The notes beneath the pieces are model-generated. The model saw only the letters and a program-made list of their open reading frames with translations, made no database searches and was not told the origin of the DNA. A stretch of DNA of 6,138 nt from Patescibacteria group bacterium (lineage in GTDB: Bacteria > Patescibacteriota > Patescibacteriia > UBA2591 > PGYQ01), in contig JAGUXS010000004.1 in the NCBI GenBank assembly GCA_020061725.1, forward strand, positions 1-6,138, in the 5' to 3' direction. Below are positions 5,064 to 6,138 of this stretch, one piece after another. A program made the translations under genes and the position numbers. The stretch's first letter is position 1, and the number at the start of each line of letters is the position of its first letter.

Positions 5064-5694
5064 AATTCATAATTTTTATAATCGCTTTGCCGAAATCTTT
5101 AGCTGCTTGAGGTCCATTAGCAGTAATAATTTTTCCATCAATAACCACAGCTTGATCTACATATTCTGCTTCACCTTGTTTTAAAATTTCTATTGGACTT
5201 TTATTTGTAAGGCTTGACCAAACTGTCGCCTTTTTATTTTTTAAAACTCCAGCTTTGGCTAAAACTGTCGGACTGATACAAATTGCCGCCAAAATTTTAT
5301 TTTGAGAAATTGCTTCTTGACACAAACGATACGCTTCTAAATTTTCTTGAAAAGCCGCAGCAGCGCCAGGTCCGCCAATAAAAATAATCGCGTCAAATTG
5401 ATCAACTTTAATTTCAGAAATTAAAAAATCAACATTAACATTTCCACCTAAAGATCCATGAGCTATTCCTTTAAAATTACTAGCTAGTGTTATTTTAACG
5501 CCATTTAATTCTAATTCCCCTCTTGTATCTTCATATTCCTTGTCTTGATATCCATCAAAAGCGATAATTAATAAAGCCTGTTTTCCAGACATTATTTTTG
5601 ACATATTTTTCCTTTCCTCTTTTTTAGCGCAACCTCCTAAAAAAATAAGAAGAAAACCAGCTAAAAAAAAATTAAATAAAATAAATTTAGACAT
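5053..5694 (-). CDS. DJ-1/PfpI-family lipoprotein
   Basis: A 213-residue protein of the DJ-1/PfpI superfamily, whose members include glyoxalases, chaperones and putative proteases or deglycases; its activity cannot be assigned. Residues 1-21 are a hydrophobic signal sequence ending in LGGC, with Cys22 as the likely lipidated residue, followed by the charged linker AKKEERKN. The DJ-1 fold starts at about residue 38: IIAFDGYQDKEYED (candidate conserved acidic residue Glu53), IIFIGGPG (103-110) and the nucleophile elbow AAICISP with Cys139. The residue after the cysteine is Ile, whereas PfpI proteins have His there. It lies 19 nt after the flippase gene and overlaps the PLD gene by 11 nt. Met31 is preceded by a good Shine-Dalgarno, so a cytoplasmic form of 183 residues is possible. 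It has the only TGA stop in the window, inside the 7-bp repeat. Confidence 0.88.
   Translation of the reverse strand: MSKFILFNFFLAGFLLIFLGGCAKKEERKNMSKIMSGKQALLIIAFDGYQDKEYEDTRGELELNGVKITLASNFKGIAHGSLGGNVNVDFLISEIKVDQFDAIIFIGGPGAAAAFQENLEAYRLCQEAISQNKILAAICISPTVLAKAGVLKNKKATVWSSLTNKSPIEILKQGEAEYVDQAVVIDGKIITANGPQAAKDFGKAIIKIMNYEL
5054..5074. repeat. Three tandem copies of CATAATT at the DJ-1/PLD junction
   Basis: On the coding strand the unit reads AATTATG, three perfect copies plus two further bases. It contains the DJ-1 stop (TGA, 5055-5053) and the PLD start (ATG, 5063-5061). Because the period is 7, the same DNA read in two frames gives the last five residues of DJ-1 and the first five of PLD, both MNYEL. 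Removing one copy would place the two genes in one continuous frame. Confidence 0.95.
5602..5619 (-). promoter_or_regulatory. Internal Shine-Dalgarno and ATG in the DJ-1 gene
   Basis: GAGGAAAGG (5619-5611) lies six bases before the ATG of Met31 (5604-5602). It is the best ribosome-binding site in the window at a plausible start and would give a DJ-1 domain without the signal peptide. A second purine-rich match, AGGAGG, occurs further upstream in the lipobox codons but is too far from Met31. The purine-rich Lys/Glu/Arg linker codons could create the motif by chance. Confidence 0.45.
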
Positions 5695-5713
5695 AAAATT
5701 AGATTAATTTATT

Positions 5714-6138
5714 TTAATGTTTTTTTATTTTTTCCAAAATCATTTTTATTTCATTTTGAGTGATTGCTTTAGTTAAAAACAATATAATAAAATAAAAAAT
5801 AAATCCTAAAAAAATTAATACAAACCATAAAACCATTGATTTTAAGTAAAAAATAAATAATCCCATTATTATAACGCTAAAAATAGATTTTAATATTTTT
5901 TTGATTAATTCTTTGCGTTTTAAAATAGATTCTATTGATTCTGAAAAAATTTTATTAATCCAAAATAGAGATAAACAAAACATTATTATAGGAACTATTG
6001 TTGCGGTCCAAGCAACGCCGATATAACCATGAATAGGAATAAAAATTAAATTTAAAATAATGCTAATAGACATGCCAATACCTAAAATAACCGTGCCAAT
6101 AACTTCTTTATTGCAAGCGTTTAAAAATGGAATAATTA
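5714..6138 (-). CDS. C-terminal part of a polysaccharide/lipid-linked sugar flippase (MOP superfamily), partial
   Basis: The last 140 residues of a multi-spanning membrane protein; the frame is open to the window edge, so the ATG at 6073-6071 is an internal methionine and not the start. The visible part has about four transmembrane segments (roughly 12-33, 38-60, 84-99 and 102-121 of the visible residues) and a lysine-rich cytoplasmic tail ending EKIKKH. The stretch with GIGMSISIILNLIFIPIHG followed by YIGVAWTA resembles the conserved loop between helices in the C-terminal half of Wzx-type and related polysaccharide exporters (the pattern NLILIP..G..GAA.AT). Such proteins move undecaprenyl-linked sugars across the cytoplasmic membrane. 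The closely spaced DJ-1 and PLD genes downstream suggest an envelope operon. The substrate is unknown. Confidence 0.75.
   Translation of the reverse strand, partial: IIPFLNACNKEVIGTVILGIGMSISIILNLIFIPIHGYIGVAWTATIVPIIMFCLSLFWINKIFSESIESILKRKELIKKILKSIFSVIIMGLFIFYLKSMVLWFVLIFLGFIFYFIILFLTKAITQNEIKMILEKIKKH

Noticed and set aside
5054..5074. CRISPR-like array
   Set aside because: The 7-bp units are directly adjacent with no spacers and no cas genes are present.
5714..6073. A complete 119-residue membrane protein starting at 6073
   Set aside because: The frame stays open to the window edge and the upstream residues continue a transmembrane segment typical of flippases, so this is the end of a larger gene.

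Overview
The window is strongly AT-rich, densely packed, and every convincing gene lies on the minus strand, so transcription runs from the right edge to the left. Stops are TAA (six genes), TAG (one) and TGA (one), and no in-frame TGA interrupts a conserved protein, so the code is the standard bacterial one. Almost no gene start has a Shine-Dalgarno sequence, and two have a -10-like box almost touching the ATG. Low GC, weak ribosome-binding sites, an AbiEii-like nucleotidyltransferase with a DUF6922-like partner, a thermitase-like secreted protease with FG-GAP repeats and a ferredoxin-linked 2-oxoacid oxidoreductase together suggest a Candidate Phyla Radiation (Patescibacteria) genome, perhaps Parcubacteria-like. 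This placement is an inference; there is no rRNA or marker gene to prove it.

Layout in transcription order (right to left). (1) 6138-5714: the C-terminal end of a polysaccharide or lipid-linked sugar flippase, cut by the window edge. (2) 5694-5053: a DJ-1/PfpI-family protein with a lipoprotein signal, and a second internal start with its own Shine-Dalgarno. (3) 5063-3996: a membrane-anchored phospholipase D-like protein with two HKD motifs, overlapping the DJ-1 gene inside three tandem copies of a 7-bp repeat. These three are tightly spaced and look like a cell-envelope operon. (4) 3995-3830: a 166-bp gap with an AT-only inverted repeat and a near-leaderless -10 box. (5) 3829-2944: a two-gene toxin-antitoxin-like pair (DUF6922-like small protein, then an AbiEii-like nucleotidyltransferase) with an 8-nt overlap. 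(6) 2923-2702: a small ferredoxin of the Pyrococcus type. (7) 2701-2486: a 216-bp non-coding block with a GC-rich hairpin, a MITE-like imperfect inverted repeat, a terminator-like hairpin and a candidate promoter. (8) 2485-1605: porG and porD, the gamma and delta subunits of a pyruvate (2-oxoacid):ferredoxin oxidoreductase, separated by a 27-bp near-perfect palindrome. (9) 1599 to beyond position 1: a secreted subtilisin-like protease followed by 147-bp tandem FG-GAP repeats.

How the genes may work together: ferredoxin, PorG and PorD form an electron-transfer group, but the catalytic alpha and beta subunits are absent and the protease gene occupies the place where they usually follow. The flippase, lipid-anchored DJ-1 and anchored PLD would all act at the cell envelope. 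The most unusual feature is the 7-bp repeat at the DJ-1/PLD boundary: it gives both proteins the same five-residue MNYEL end, and loss of one repeat copy would fuse the two genes exactly in frame.
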